The position numbers and the translations under genes are program-made. Positions 10,701 to 21,710 of a stretch of 64,000 bases of DNA are shown one piece after another. The notes under the pieces are model-generated. The model was not told the origin of the DNA. It worked only from the letters and a program-made list of their open reading frames with translations, and did not search any database. This DNA is from Siphlonurus alternatus. Its lineage: Eukaryota > Arthropoda > Insecta > Ephemeroptera > Siphlonuridae. The stretch spans positions 24,224,816 through 24,288,815 of the forward strand of contig OX463779.1 of NCBI GenBank assembly GCA_949825025.1, written 5' to 3'. Position 1 is the first letter of the stretch, and each line of letters opens with the position of its first letter.

Positions 10701-13700
10701 TCACAGAACTTTCAATAATTATTTAAAAATAGTTCCGGGACTCAAAAAATTTTGAAAAAATTCAGAGTGGCATAATTTGGTCCCATCTATTTATTTCTGC
10801 AAAAAAAAAATTTCATGCAGGTTGTCCATTCTCCCTAAACGAGATGCAGTATTTTTGTGTTATTTAAAGATCCTTTTCTTGTCAGGCACTGTACAACAAA
10901 ACATTATGTATAGTGTAGCAGCTGTGTCGGTTAAGGCAATGATTACGTGGAAATACAGTAATATTTTTTACTGCATTATCTTGTTAATAACATACGACCA
11001 TAAAACACTACTTGCATGCAATTGTAACATCAAAACTTTCCCTAATTAAGAATTTTAGACAGTGAAACTTACTTACCAAAGGTGGTTTAAAATGTGTCTT
11101 GTTGTTTACATGGTGTATAGTAGCTGTGAAGTGAGGGTCAGTTGATGCTGCTACTCTCATCACTCACATTTTACCTTGATGCCAAACGTCTTTTCCAATT
11201 TTCCATAAGGCCTATGTATAGACGCTATAGACACTTTTACCCAACATTTACAGTACCCAAAATTTTAAACATGCAAGAGAAATTAAAAATCTGTCCATTT
11301 TCCCTGAGTGCTCTCTCTCCTATTTTTTCTAAAAGCATCTCCTCCTAGCATGAAAGACCCATCTACCCAGGGGGAAATACCACTCACCTCCATCTGTAAG
11401 ATCGGTATAAAACTGCTGCATAATATTATCAGTAGTATCACAATGATTTGAAATGAAACTTACATTTTCAGACTCCACGATAGACTGAATGTGTTGCTTG
11501 ACAAGCTCAATGTTCTCAGGATTCAATTTGTTTGGCCGATTTTTATGACGACCTCTCTCATCTCGCGGGGATGCAATGTTCTGCTCCATCTTACTGCATA
11601 GCACTCGCACTTTGTGGACGGATATGCCATAGATGTTGGCAAATGCCTCTCTGCAAACCTGAACCTCTCTTTCAAGAGAATCCTCTTTTACTTTGACAAA
11701 ATATTTAAAAGTACAGCTACGACGATCACTGGCAACATTCCTCTTTCTTGCAATTTCACTCTTTTTAATGAAAGGATATAAATAAGCATTTTGTTCACTG
11801 TGACTTTTCAAATTGTAAAAATTTACAAAAAGTTTTTTCCGTCTCTCTTCAGGAATAATTTCGTAACATTTTCTTCTGCATTTACAGTCAGCTCCAATAT
11901 TTTTTGCTGTGACAAGCACTCCTTTACTATTGATGTATTCTTTCCCAGCAACACGAAGACGCTTTCTTTTTTCTCGGAGCCAAGCTATAACAAAACAAAA
12001 ATTTATCAAATACTGTACTTACCCAGTGGCAGCAATTTTTTAAAGCACCACATGGTGCACTCATGCAGGGCATAAGTTCATATTAATACTGTGCACATGA
12101 TAACATATTAAATAAAGATGATAAAAACATCCTGTTAAGAAGTAAAATAGAGAAGTAAAGATTGGTTTATACTGCGGCAGTTGTGATTACACCACTATGG
12201 CTCACAATTTGAGGCCCTGCGTGTGGCCGTGAGCTTTCACATAATCGAAAATTGTTATGGAAACACGCCACAACACGCTGTAGCAAATAATGTTGCTGAT
12301 TACACCGTAGGAACCACCCCGTAGAGATCGCGATTTGCTGCTGCGGCGTTCTACGGCACGCCGTAGCAAAATCAAACTCATCTTGATTTTGCTACGGCAT
12401 TCACATGATTCTCCGCCGCAGCTGCCGCAGACTAACGAGAATATGTGAAAGGCTTACGGCATTTCTACGGACTCCGTAGAAATTTTGAATATGTGAAAGT
12501 ACGTTAAGGCTGGACGGAGGTGTGCGTACATGCATCATGAAGTACATATGATATACTGTGCATGACCATTTATGTGTCAATTAATAGGTGACTTGTCCTT
12601 ACACTGATCCTCGCCATCTGTGCGAGTGGCGCTGCAACTTCGTGTACGGTCAAAGCATGTAGAAACGAAATAATACATTGCGAAGATGGGGGAAAAATTT
12701 TGTGAACCGCGAGTTGGGTACGAAAGAAAATAAAAAGTTAACATTTTTCACTGCCAAAACATGATATAACTATTCTAGTTTGCTTCAGTGCAATTGTTTT
12801 CACCCTAGCACTGCTCAATTCCAAATACTAGCGAGATAAAGACAACTACCTCGGGCCACCGCGGCTCGTGTGTGACGCCATGCTGCCAAGCGATTCTGCG
12901 ATTGGTTGACCACAGAGCAGCCATTGATGGATTAGAACGGCATGACGTCAAGTGATTGGTCGACTTTGAACTGCAAGTTGCAAAAAATTGCAGCGCCACT
13001 CACAGATGGCGAGGATCAGTGTAAGGACAAGTCACCTATTGCCACAAAATATTTTTTAAAAGGAACTACAAAAGTTATGAGAAAAGGGCAATTTCTAGGG
13101 GTAATCCAGCTAAGAGATTATGCATAGTAAATATGGTACATCAGTATGTAAATGCATAATATATATGTATGATATCAATGGTGCCGCAACAATGTTACTA
13201 TAGCTAGGCCCAAGAGTACATATAATCTTCGGCTAGGCCGATAAACGCTCCGTGGCTTTGTGATGTGAATGTCCGTGGCCATGTCTAGGTCTATCTCCTT
13301 TCATTAACCGCACAAATTTCTCGACCAAGAGAAACGTGACAATACCGAATAACACCCACAGTCCGACGCTGTTAGTCATTTTGGCAGCTTCGCGTCATTT
13401 GCTATATGAGGCGGTGTGAGCAATCGTAGTAAACGCTTATATATTAGTCAGAATTGCCGCGGCAGCATCAATAAATATTGATGGGATGCAGGAAGATTGC
13501 AGTATATGTATGCATACTGTATACAGTATGTATAATTTATGCATACTGTACTAACATATGCATACTGTACGTGCAAAGTAAAATTAATATTCTATCTAAT
13601 TCAAATAATTTTATTCATGATCATTGTAGAGTAAATACTTGTGGAGTAAATATCTCACCCTCTGGATCACTGGCGTGGTTCTTTCTAAGAAATTTCTGTT

Positions 13701-13752
13701 GAATTTCTTCCAAGGAAACATAACTTTCTTTCCCGTCGGCCATGACGGCCAT
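6791..13752 (-). CDS. Four-exon gene, uncharacterised Cys-rich protein (predicted 395 aa)
   Basis: Predicted CDS exons on the minus strand are 13659-13752, 11388-11984, 11077-11123 and 6791-7240. All have GT/AG borders and the phases join exactly (94+597+47+450 nt). The start [16 protein letters not shown] is in a good context. Exon 2 carries a Cys cluster ([11 protein letters not shown]), then [12 protein letters not shown], a basic segment and [17 protein letters not shown]. This arrangement (W-x-RK, Y-x-SKG, CxCRxKC, F-x-NFY, RGRHKN) matches a large group of arthropod proteins annotated only as uncharacterised, often linked to transposases. No DDE catalytic domain is seen. The C-terminal exon ([19 protein letters not shown]) is unfamiliar. 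Exon 2 is well supported; joining exons 1, 3 and 4 rests on splice sites and phase. Function is unknown, perhaps DNA binding. Confidence 0.6.
7490..10260 (-). mobile_element. LINE copy 2, 5'-truncated
   Basis: Collinear with copy 1 (offset about 7.1 kb), with only scattered base changes. It breaks off at ATTAGTATTA, where copy 1 continues into the endonuclease. MITE N sequence resumes exactly at the break (CCAAATT | ATGCTAC), so this is an inserted, 5'-truncated copy, as expected from target-primed reverse transcription. No long target duplication is evident; at most a few bases (ATT) are ambiguous. Confidence 0.92.
7926..10260 (-). pseudogene. LINE ORF2 fragment lacking most of the endonuclease
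   Basis: The frame is open from the truncation point to the same stop as copy 1, with an internal ATG at 9839 giving 637 aa. RT motifs [14 protein letters not shown] and YADD are intact. Only a handful of residues differ from copy 1 (for example FCVAIFF for FCIAIFF, FLGLHIN for FLGIHIN). It lacks the EN N-terminus and is dead as an autonomous element. Confidence 0.9.
10316..10648. mobile_element. MITE family N, nested copy
   Basis: Ends are ATGGACAACATACATGTATG and its inverse. It contains both inverted subterminal blocks and a central segment with GCGGCCACGCCCCCTAGAGG. It is inserted in the arm of the outer N copy, which resumes after 10648. Confidence 0.75.
12226..12506. mobile_element. 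MITE family H, copy 1
   Basis: Inverted ends are built on CTTTCACATAATCGAAAA and multiple GCTACGG / CCGTAG blocks. Related copies are at 30384-30675 and 32750-33283. It lies in intron 1 of the 6791-13752 gene. Confidence 0.65.
12583..13040. mobile_element. MITE family I with about 45-bp terminal inverted repeats
   Basis: Both ends read AATAGGTGACTTGTCCTTAC and continue CACTGATCCTCGCCATCTGTG, inverted at the right end. There is no coding capacity. A CRE palindrome TGACGTCA is at 12943-12950. Part of a second copy, inverted, is at 30180-30383. Confidence 0.85.
13233..13379 (-). pseudogene. SLC39A7/ZIP7-like transporter fragment (48 codons)
   Basis: The minus-strand ORF begins [17 protein letters not shown], continues [10 protein letters not shown] and then a His-rich HGHGHSHH. 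This is the segment of ZIP7/KE4 (endoplasmic reticulum and Golgi zinc exporter) formed by one transmembrane helix and the start of the cytosolic His-rich loop. The frame is closed by TGA just upstream of the ATG and TAG just after the His run. No convincing splice sites or other ZIP7 exons flank it. It sits in intron 1 of another gene and is most likely a displaced fragment or relic, though an isolated exon of a diverged gene is possible. Confidence 0.55.
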
Positions 13753-14614
13753 GATTTTAAAAAATGAAAACAATAAAAGCGCGCGAAATTTTAAGATTTA
13801 AATATTTCACCGATTTGCAGATTTCAGGGTATATATCAACGTTGGTATATCATAGAGGCAGGGCTATTCTCCTATATTAATAGGTAACAATAGGAGAATA
13901 AAGAATAACTCTGCATAATATATGTTATTTGTCATTTATATAGTAATACGGGTCTTTCACCGTACGTCACAAAAATATGACGTCACGTGAATGTAGGCAA
14001 AAAGCACCTATTTAACATGGTAGTAGCATACCAAAAACTATTTATTTTCTGCGATATGACAATCGTGGTACATTTGACAATTATGTTATTTGATAGATTG
14101 AGATGTCAAGTAAATGGAAAAAAATACAATATTTCCCTGACTCCACGGCACAGTAGGGCACAATTGGGCACAGTTAAGGTTCACAGTTAGGTAAGCTGTA
14201 ATGCCCATGAGTATCCAGTTGGGCACAGTGTTTATATTAGGTACCCCAGAGCATCCTAGCTTTCTAAACTTGGCGTAACTTGGCACATTGAATACACTCT
14301 TTGAAGTTGTATCGACTATGAACTAGAAGGGGCTTAAATGATATATATGCTTTAATTGATATATATAATATCCAACTGATATTTTTTTTCATTAAATAAA
14401 CTACATTGGCAATATATCTAATTATTATCAAATTTATTTATTAATTTTGGACTTTGAAAAAATTTATACCCGGGATGGTAGCGCCATCTGTTTCTAAAAA
14501 ATTGAAGTAAGAAAAAAAAAAAGCAACATACAACATATGATATGGGTGTCATTGTCAACAAAAACAGAGATGCTGTCTCTTTTTTATTGGAAAAGTCTGC
14601 TTTGCAGTCTTTAA
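13753..14614. other. Intergenic, upstream of the 6791-13752 gene
   Basis: Probably holds that gene's promoter: a CRE palindrome TGACGTCA at 13978-13985 lies about 230 bp upstream of the start codon. Also contains an imperfect hairpin near 13855-13905 and the inverted copy of repeat M at 14135-14285. No gene recognised. Confidence 0.4.
14135..14285. repeat. Repeat family M, copy 3 (inverted, partial)
   Basis: Starts CCCTGACTCCACGGCACAGT, the inverse of the right edge of the copy at 24424-24650. Confidence 0.6.
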
Positions 14615-14895
14615 AGGTGAAAACAGCCGCTACGCTTAGCACCGCCGATTTGGTGCTAAGAAAGTCAGTTGAAACACTCGCTCAAATGTTTCCGATCGTG
14701 TTTTTTTCAAACAGCTGATTGCCTTAGCACACGATTTCAATGCAATTGTTGAACATTTTTGAATTTCGCGGTTAAAATAATTGACGAGCGCAATTATTTG
14801 TGCGCTTAGCACCTTAGCACCGAGCTTAGCACCGAGTTTGGTCTCTCCAAACTTCCGACCAATCAGAACGCGTAGAGTGGGCGGCTGTTTTCACC
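14615..14895. mobile_element. TTAA-flanked MITE, family D
   Basis: TTAA at 14611-14614 and 14896-14899; ends are AGGTGAAAACAGCCGC and, inverted, GGTGAAAACAGCCGC. The interior repeats GCTTAGCACC several times. Non-coding. Confidence 0.82.
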
Positions 14896-14899
14896 TTAA

Positions 14900-15090
14900 A
14901 GAAGGTAAGAACAGGGGGGGGCGACACGCTTTCTTCCTTATGGAAAGCGCATGGCTCAATTTCATAGGTTGCATGCGTTGTGTGACGTCATCACCCCCAT
15001 GCTCTTATCGCTCTCATTGGCTAAATTTTTTTGAGCGCCAAAGCTTCAAATTGATCTTTGATACAGCTTCAGCTATAGGAACCCTGACCC
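14900..15090. repeat. Dispersed repeat family G, copy 1
   Basis: Shared with 31185-31400: GGGGGGGCGAC, CTTTCTTCC/CTTTCTAGC, GGTTGCATGCGTTGTGTGACG, CATGCTCTTATCGCTCTCAT. Contains TGACGTCA at 14983-14990. Confidence 0.5.
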
Positions 15091-15369
15091 GTATATAAAT
15101 ACAATTAACGTTTAGAAAAAAAATAATAAGTGAATGGTAGAACGATCGAAGGGTTCGAATTAGCATTATTTATTTATTTTTTTAATTACTGATTTTTCCA
15201 ATGTTTCAGCTTTATTGGTCCATTGATGTGTAGACGGAAATCTCTTGTAATACATCATCATACATGAAAAATTTAATGTAATATAATATATATACATATA
15301 TATATATATATGCACACACAAATATAATTTTATGTACCATGTATTGTGTACCAGTAGTGTAATTAAGTC

Positions 15370-15371
15370 GA

Positions 15372-15415
<44 letters not shown>

Positions 15416-15506
15416 ATGATAGTACGTTATTTGTGAATATACTACACTATATATATAGCTGTAATAATGCTAAAAAATTTAGCAAAAAAAAACCCTGACG
15501 TGACAA

Positions 15507-15567
<61 letters not shown>
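15370..15567. repeat. (AT)n microsatellites
   Basis: Two long TA tracts, about 15375-15412 and 15511-15567; further tracts lie at 15921-15949 and 16232-16293. Confidence 0.95.
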
Positions 15568-15570
<3 letters not shown>

Positions 15571-15650
15571 CTTCTCTACATTCCCTATCAGTTATAGCTA
15601 AAATATCAGATATACAAATTCTTAACTTAAAAACTAGCTCGATATTATAT
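15568..15650. repeat. TTAA-MITE family A, internal fragment
   Basis: GTTCTTCTCTACATTCCCTATCAG followed by AAAATATCAGATATACAAATT matches the left arm of family A elements at 37190 and 38919. Both termini are lost and AT microsatellite abuts it. Confidence 0.7.
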
Positions 15651-15725
15651 ACCGGCCTGATAAATATATATAGGTACTGTACATTTAGCTGTTTTTAACA
15701 TATATTTGGCAAGTTATTACCTTTT

Positions 15726-15887
15726 CCCTAGTCGAAAAATAAGAGTGCTAAGTGATAATTTGAGCAGTAGTCAAGTAGTTGACTACTTGTTTTTAAGTAG
15801 TCAACTACTTCACTACTTGTTTTTAAGTAGTCAACTACTTGACTACTGCTCAAATTATCACTTAGCACTCTTATTTTTCGACTAGGG
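15726..15887. mobile_element. 162-bp near-perfect palindrome (CCCTAG ends)
   Basis: The arm CCCTAGTCGAAAAATAAGAG continues through GTGCTAAGTGATAATTTGAG and is exactly inverted at the right end. The centre is a tandem of AAGTAGTCAACTACTT units. There is no coding capacity and no clear target duplication. Confidence 0.8.
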
Positions 15888-15917
15888 TTATTATACCCTT
15901 AATGACATACATAATAG

Positions 15918-15953
<36 letters not shown>

Positions 15954-16231
15954 ATAAACTTATACGAAATTAATTTTTTGCAGAATAAATTTTATTATAT
16001 TTTTATATTATAGAATAGGCAGATACAGCCTATTTATATTTAATATATTAATTTAATAATGCAATATTTCCATGAAATTACCTATAGCTATATATATAAT
16101 AATAAAAATAAGGCATTGAAATAAATTTATTTTATATCATATATATAGCTGCAAGTTCCATGCAATTAAATTTTTGATAAATGACATTTACTGCATTAAT
16201 TCTGTTGATATAGGACATTATAACCTAACAC

Positions 16232-16293
<62 letters not shown>
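16232..16293. repeat. (AT)n microsatellite
   Basis: Pure TA dinucleotides, about 30 copies. Confidence 0.95.
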
Positions 16294-16296
<3 letters not shown>

Positions 16297-16513
16297 AACT
16301 ATCTATATACTATATATATGTATTCTATATGTATAATGAAATTGCGTAAAAAAAGTTTAGAAATAATTTTATTTCATTTTTTCTTCCGTAAATTAATGTA
16401 TAAAAATAATAAGATTAATGTAATTATATAGGAATATACATACTGCAAGGAACAAAAACATATATACAACAGGAATTTGTGATATATATGTAAATATACA
16501 TACATACATATCT

Positions 16514-17446
16514 CTATGGCCATGGGCGCCATGCTGAGAAGGGGGAGAGAGGGGGAAGAGAGAGCCAAGAGGCTAACAAGCTGAACGAATCTTCATCTTG
16601 CAGTTTGTTGCCTTCCACACTGGTGTCGCAGATGACAGTTGCTTCATGACGATGAACATTATTCGGGGCTGAGGTTCTTGCTTTCTTCTTCTGAAAAAAA
16701 AAAAAAAGAAAATAATTAACAAACAAGGAAAACATTATTGGCAAGTTTTGCTAACCATTTTTCAAAAATTAAACATAAATTCTATAAAACCAATATGAAA
16801 ATAAAAAATGTTTGACTAATTTTTAAAGAGTGTGCCACCTTCTTAATTTTCAACCCCCATAATAATGAATGAAACAAAAAAAGTGCGGGGGTATAAAAAA
16901 AAAGCTGGGGGCATATATGACCAAAATGTGTCAATTGCCCCAAAATATCAACCAATCAATCAATAAAAAAGGGTTGTTTATTAAAAAAAAAAAAAAAAAA
17001 AATGAGCCTGGTCAGAAGACAAAATGTACCTTTCCACAATACAGTCAGCTGATTTTTTTTTTTTGTTACATCCTTGAATCATTTCAAGTTTTTCTACAGT
17101 TTACCTTACAGGTTCTCCATATGCACCATTAGTAGCTCGGTACAGGTCAAGATTCCCCTCCAGCTCACACTACACGTTCCATGCATCCACGGTGTTGCAA
17201 AGTCGATGGTTTCTCCAATGTACTGCTTGAGGACCACGATGCTGCAGAACATGTGAGGTGAGCTGGAAGTGTGCCGAGCTACTAATATTGCTCATGTGGA
17301 GAATCCGTAAGTTTAATTTGGCGTATAAAGAATACCTGCGCTCTTTCCTTCTCCTCGCCAGGGCTCTCTCTCATCAGCAAGCTCGACATGTTGACGGCTA
17401 CAAAGAGGCAGCACAGCAGCAGGGGACCGATGATTGCCTCCTTCAT
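16514..17446 (-). CDS. Candidate small secreted protein (two exons, 95 aa)
   Basis: Predicted CDS exons are 17336-17446 and 16514-16690. Exon 1 starts at an ATG preceded two codons earlier by an in-frame TAG. It encodes a short polar N-terminus, a hydrophobic core (AIIGPLLLCCLFVAV) and then a charged stretch ending GEEKERAQ, like a signal peptide. Its donor is CAG|GTATT. Exon 2 follows a strong T-tract acceptor (TTTTTCAG), joins in phase 0 and encodes KKKARTSAPNNVHRHEATVI and a Ser/Pro/Trp-rich tail. No family was recognised. A middle exon near 17180-17240 is possible. It could be a hormone-like peptide precursor or a spurious join. Confidence 0.35.
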
Positions 17447-17572
17447 CTCCTAGCAAAGGATCACCGCAGCCAGGGTGAGGGCAGTCAGGTAGGGGGGGTG
17501 ATCGCCCCTGAAAATTAGAAAATGTGTTTTACAACACTGTTTGAACATAAATGTTGGTTTCTTACTTCATAA

Positions 17573-17981
17573 TTTTTTTTTTTTTTTTTTTTTTACAAGG
17601 ATACACCCCTAAGACTAAGAGCTTACAGCTCGCGGCGGAGTACTGGGTAGGGATAAGGTAGGGAACGGATAGTGGCCACGGCCTGCATGCTTACGCGTCC
17701 CAGCATTCGCTGAGGTGAGACTGAGGGAACCGTGGAAAACCTCAGTCAGGACGGACACCTCTACTTTTTCTCAATGGACCAAATCGATGTCCAAAGTCTG
17801 GGGAACCACACACAAGTGCATCACGTAATGCACTGGGTGGAAAGCGAGACGAATTTACCCCAGGGAGGGAGCAGCGTACAGTATTTTTTACTTGAAACGG
17901 TCACCCATCCAAGTACTAACCACGCTCGACGTAGCCTGACTTCGGTGATCTAACGAGAACCGGTCAATGCACTGCGCCAAG
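17573..17981 (-). mobile_element. 5S-rRNA-derived SINE, copy 1
   Basis: On the minus strand a 5S-like head occupies about 17966-17896: CGGTTCTCGTTAGATCACCG, then GGTTAGTACTTGGATGGGTG and ACCG, which covers the internal RNA polymerase III control region (box C TTGGATGGGTGACC). A body of about 300 bp follows, ending in an A-rich tail (plus-strand T run 17573-17594). Copies are at 50134-50466 and, without head, at 38555-38752. It belongs with 5S-headed SINEs (SINE3 type). Confidence 0.88.
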
Positions 17982-19538
17982 TTTTATAAGTTATAAAATA
18001 TATATTAGAATTTATGTGGCAGGCAAAGTATTTTAATAATTATATAATAATATGCTATATAATAATAAAAATTAGTTGCACCTCTGAAATGAAACTTAAT
18101 CTGCAAAAAACCTATCTGACAGCACTAATATTATAAACAAGGGGATTGGATAGTATGCATACTTACTTGTTAGCTTACGTACGTAAAGGTTTGTGTTTGC
18201 ATATTATACTTACTTATCGTCGTTGTAGCGCGTTTTTGGCCGATCTTCCAGTTGTAAGTTATGACTCCATGGCCGATCTATATATTGTAAGTTATGACTC
18301 TCTGGCTGATCAGCTTTATTTTTGCCAGGGACGAGTGGCCGAAATGTCAAAAGTTACAACTTTTGTTTTATTGCGCCATTCGAAAGAGTGCAAAATTTGA
18401 CACAAGATGGCATTAGTGGTATTTTCCTAATAATTTTCATTTAAATGCTAGAAAAATAATAAAAAAAGGGGCGAGGCCCGCGAAATCAGCTGTTTGCAAA
18501 TAACACGTAACAAAATATCAACACAGAGCAAAAACTTAAATCATATATTTATTCAATCCAGTTATTTACTTCTTCTGGCTGCAAAGAATAATTTTCCTAA
18601 CGGCCAATTAACATTTAATCAATCAAGTAACAAAATATCTCTCCAGATTGCATCGGGTGATCTCTAAAATCTGGAATCATGCATGCAACGATTGAATAAC
18701 TCGTAATTATATGGTTCAGCTACGTGTATAATAATTAATAATAATTAACTTAATAAGTAAATGTGATTTTTTTCAAAATTGTTGTGATTTTGTTTATAAA
18801 TATTATTTTGTTATTGCGGCGCGCGCCCTACAGTATATCGGAAAGAAATAATTAAGCTTTTATTAGTATGTTAATTTTGATACACATCTGCCTGTGGGGG
18901 AAAATATTGCAACTAACCACAATAAAGGCGTCACAAAGATCTGTAACTTGCATGCATATATTGTAGAGTGTCGTAATAACTATAATAGATAAAAAATACC
19001 GGTATTTAAATAAAATTATTATTTTACGATATATAGCTAGCATAGTTTTACATTTTTTTTTTTAGCAATTATAATATACTCTAGGACGTTCTTATATAAC
19101 TAGGAAAAATTAGCAAATAAAATTATATTATTATTATTATTTTTTTGCAAGTTATTTTATATTTTTTCTACCATATATATCGCTGCGTATAATAATATAT
19201 TGTGAGATGTTAAAAGTTTGTAAAAACATGTTTTTATGCTCGCTTGAAAGAGTCGAAGTGCGACAGCTAATTGGTCTCTTCTAGCAGACACGTACATAAC
19301 TTTTGTTAATTCATTGACGGTCCAACGTGTGCTATCAATATTATACTATTATAATATTGATATATTATATTATTATCGTATGAACCTGAAAAGACGAAAG
19401 AAAAAAAATCGCGAGATACCGCGAAGCACAACGCTCACTTCCGGCTTCGTGAATCCCGCTCATTATATACGTATACCCATGATAGAATTATATATAGTGA
19501 TCGACGTACCATATTAATATTTGTTGTTATAAATAAAA

Positions 19539-21710
19539 CAGGGTGTATACCAATATTCTCAAATGAAATTCCATGAGTTTTCCAGGTTTTTCCAGGGAAT
19601 TTTAAAAAATTCCAGGTAATTTTTTAGCGTTCAGGAGGGGGTGGGGGAGGTATATTATATAAAAATTAACTTGAACCATGCAATTTTTTTAAGGTATCGT
19701 TTTAGGATTAAATTCCTTAAGGAACAAAAAATCTTGACATTTTACATTTTGTTTTTCTTAACAACTATATATCCATAATTTATCAATTGAAAGATACAGA
19801 TCATGAGAAAAATAAAAAAATGCTACCCAGTATAAAACAAGAAAAAATAACCAAACACAGAACACATATTAAAAAAAAAAAAATTGCGAGCGCAGCGAGC
19901 AACTTTTTTGACAGTTAGAAAATTTTAATGCTCAAATTTTTTATGAAATTGCTGTATAATTAGTAAATATTTTTTTATAAATTATACTGTATATGATTAC
20001 ATAATATATACTAAAATTATACTTTAATCTAATGATAATAATAACAGGGAACATTAAAAATTGCAAAAAAAAAATAATAATAATAAAAATAAAATAAAAA
20101 ATGAAATTGACTTGTCTGATGACACTATAGTAACAATATAATAATATTGTCCCTCATCCGGAATAATGAGCTATCTGCCAACCAAAATTCAAATGCAATA
20201 ATGAGCTGTCTGCTTTACCAGGTGAATGCAATTTTAATGTAAAAGTAAAAGCATGCAGCTCATTATTGCATTTGAATTTTGGAAGGCAGATAGCTCATTA
20301 TTCCGGACGAGGGACGATATTATATTATCATAAATAGTGCACATGAATGTAATGCAGATCAACTCTTCATTTTACAAAAGAAGTAAATTTGCAAAATACT
20401 TTTTGCGATTACTACACAGCATTTAGAATATTTAGATAGAGGGAAAACTTAATTGAAAATTTTCCTAAATTTTTGAAAAATCTTTTAGTCTCCTAATTTA
20501 TGGTTCCTAAATTTCTGAATTTTCAGGGAAATGTTTAAAAAAAAAAAATCTAGCAATAATGCATTAATCATTTTATTTTTTAACTTCAATATAATTTTAT
20601 TCGGGTCTGTTTATAAAAACTTTAAAAGTACATTTTTTTTAGTGTTCATGCAGCGTCATTTTAATGAAACAATATTAGTTTTAAAATTCCCACTTAAAAT
20701 TTTAGTCCGGTGTGAATTGAATGTGATAAAAATTGCTGGAATTTTTATTATTATTATTTTAAACATTTCCCTGAAAATTCAGAAATTTAGGAACAGAGCG
20801 ATCTTCTACTGTTTAGGGACCATAAATTAGGAGATTATAGCTAGGACACAAAACATTTTTCAAACATTTAGGAAAATTTTCAATCTAGTTCCCTATATCT
20901 AAATGTTCTAATTGCTGAATATTGTGTTCAATGAATTTTTCAAAAAATATACAAAAATACTGCAAAAATTGTGTTATGGTCTATAAAATAAAGTGAGCTC
21001 ACGCCGCGCGTACAGCAACATATTATAGCTAGCGTTGCTTCCTAGTTTACATTATCATAACTTTTACTTTATTTTTTGTGCTTGAATATGATAAATTATA
21101 ATAATTTATAAATGACCTCTTGTATATATTTATTATTTCTCATCAAACGATCAACATTTTTAAAGTAATATTGTCTATCTTTTAATTACACTACGTACTG
21201 CAATGCATGCATGGTCACTTGCATCGTTAAAAATAATAATTATATTTTTCTAGTTTATAATTCAAGATGTTTTAATTGAAGGAGTATTTATTTTTGATTA
21301 CAAATTAAGATTTGAAACATTCATATACTTTTCAGTGAATATTTAACTTATATTCGTCCGAAATATTGACGTCACTATAATACGCGCGCGATCTCTCGTA
21401 AATCGCGATCTTTTAACGTCACGCTTTTGCACACGAATTTTTCCCATTTTCATCTCCAATACTTGAAAAGTTTATTTAATTGATTTGAATAAATATTAGA
21501 ACTTGTCAAAAAATTTAAAAAAACGAAACGGTATCAAGATTTTAGGCATCAAAATTACAAATTTAGAAAACGATTACTGAAAAATGTGATAATTCCAGTT
21601 TTTTTGACATTTTTTTCGAAATTCCATGATTTTTCCCGGTTTTTCCAGAGGGTTTGAAATTCCATGATATTTCCCGGTATTCCAGGTTTTTCCAGATGGT
21701 ATACACCCTG
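19539..21710. mobile_element. CAGGGTGTATACC-ended element nested in the foldback
   Basis: Ends are CAGGGTGTATACCA and its inverse, followed by repeats of ATTCCATGA and TTTTCCAGG at both ends. The direct repeat ATAAAA lies at both edges. The centre (about 20385-20960) is itself a large inverted repeat around AAATTTCTGAATTTTCAGGG. No protein is encoded. The termini are hAT-like but the flanking duplication is not a clean 8 bp. Confidence 0.72.
20138..20330. mobile_element. MITE family E, copy 1
   Basis: Ends ATTGTCCCTCATCCGGAATA and, inverted, ATCGTCCCTCGTCCGGAATA, followed by ATGAGCTATCTGCC on both arms. A second copy is at 32984-33218. This copy lies inside the 19539-21710 element, a third nesting level. 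Confidence 0.82.

Larger units (their letters stand above)
7425..10829. mobile_element. MITE family N, interrupted by a LINE and by another N copy
   Basis: The outer ends are ATGGACAACCTGCATGAAAT and its inverse. The subterminal blocks ATAGAGGGTACCAAATT and AGTTCCGGGACTC recur inverted. LINE copy 2 sits at 7490-10260 and a second N element at 10316-10648, so about 0.3 kb of original element was expanded to 3.4 kb. The whole lies in intron 3 of the 6791-13752 gene. Confidence 0.75.

Noticed and set aside
17060..17260. Minus-strand segment reading LKQYIGETIDFATPWMHGT, faintly like an innexin first loop
   Set aside because: Too short, the expected Cys residues are missing, neighbouring transmembrane segments absent, and a different frame is needed to join flanking exons.
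17732..17953. ORF of 73 codons
   Set aside because: Lies wholly in the 5S-derived SINE, antisense to it.
17896..17966. Functional 5S rRNA gene
   Set aside because: Only the internal part of 5S is present, fused to a repeated SINE body; the ends of a mature 5S RNA are absent.
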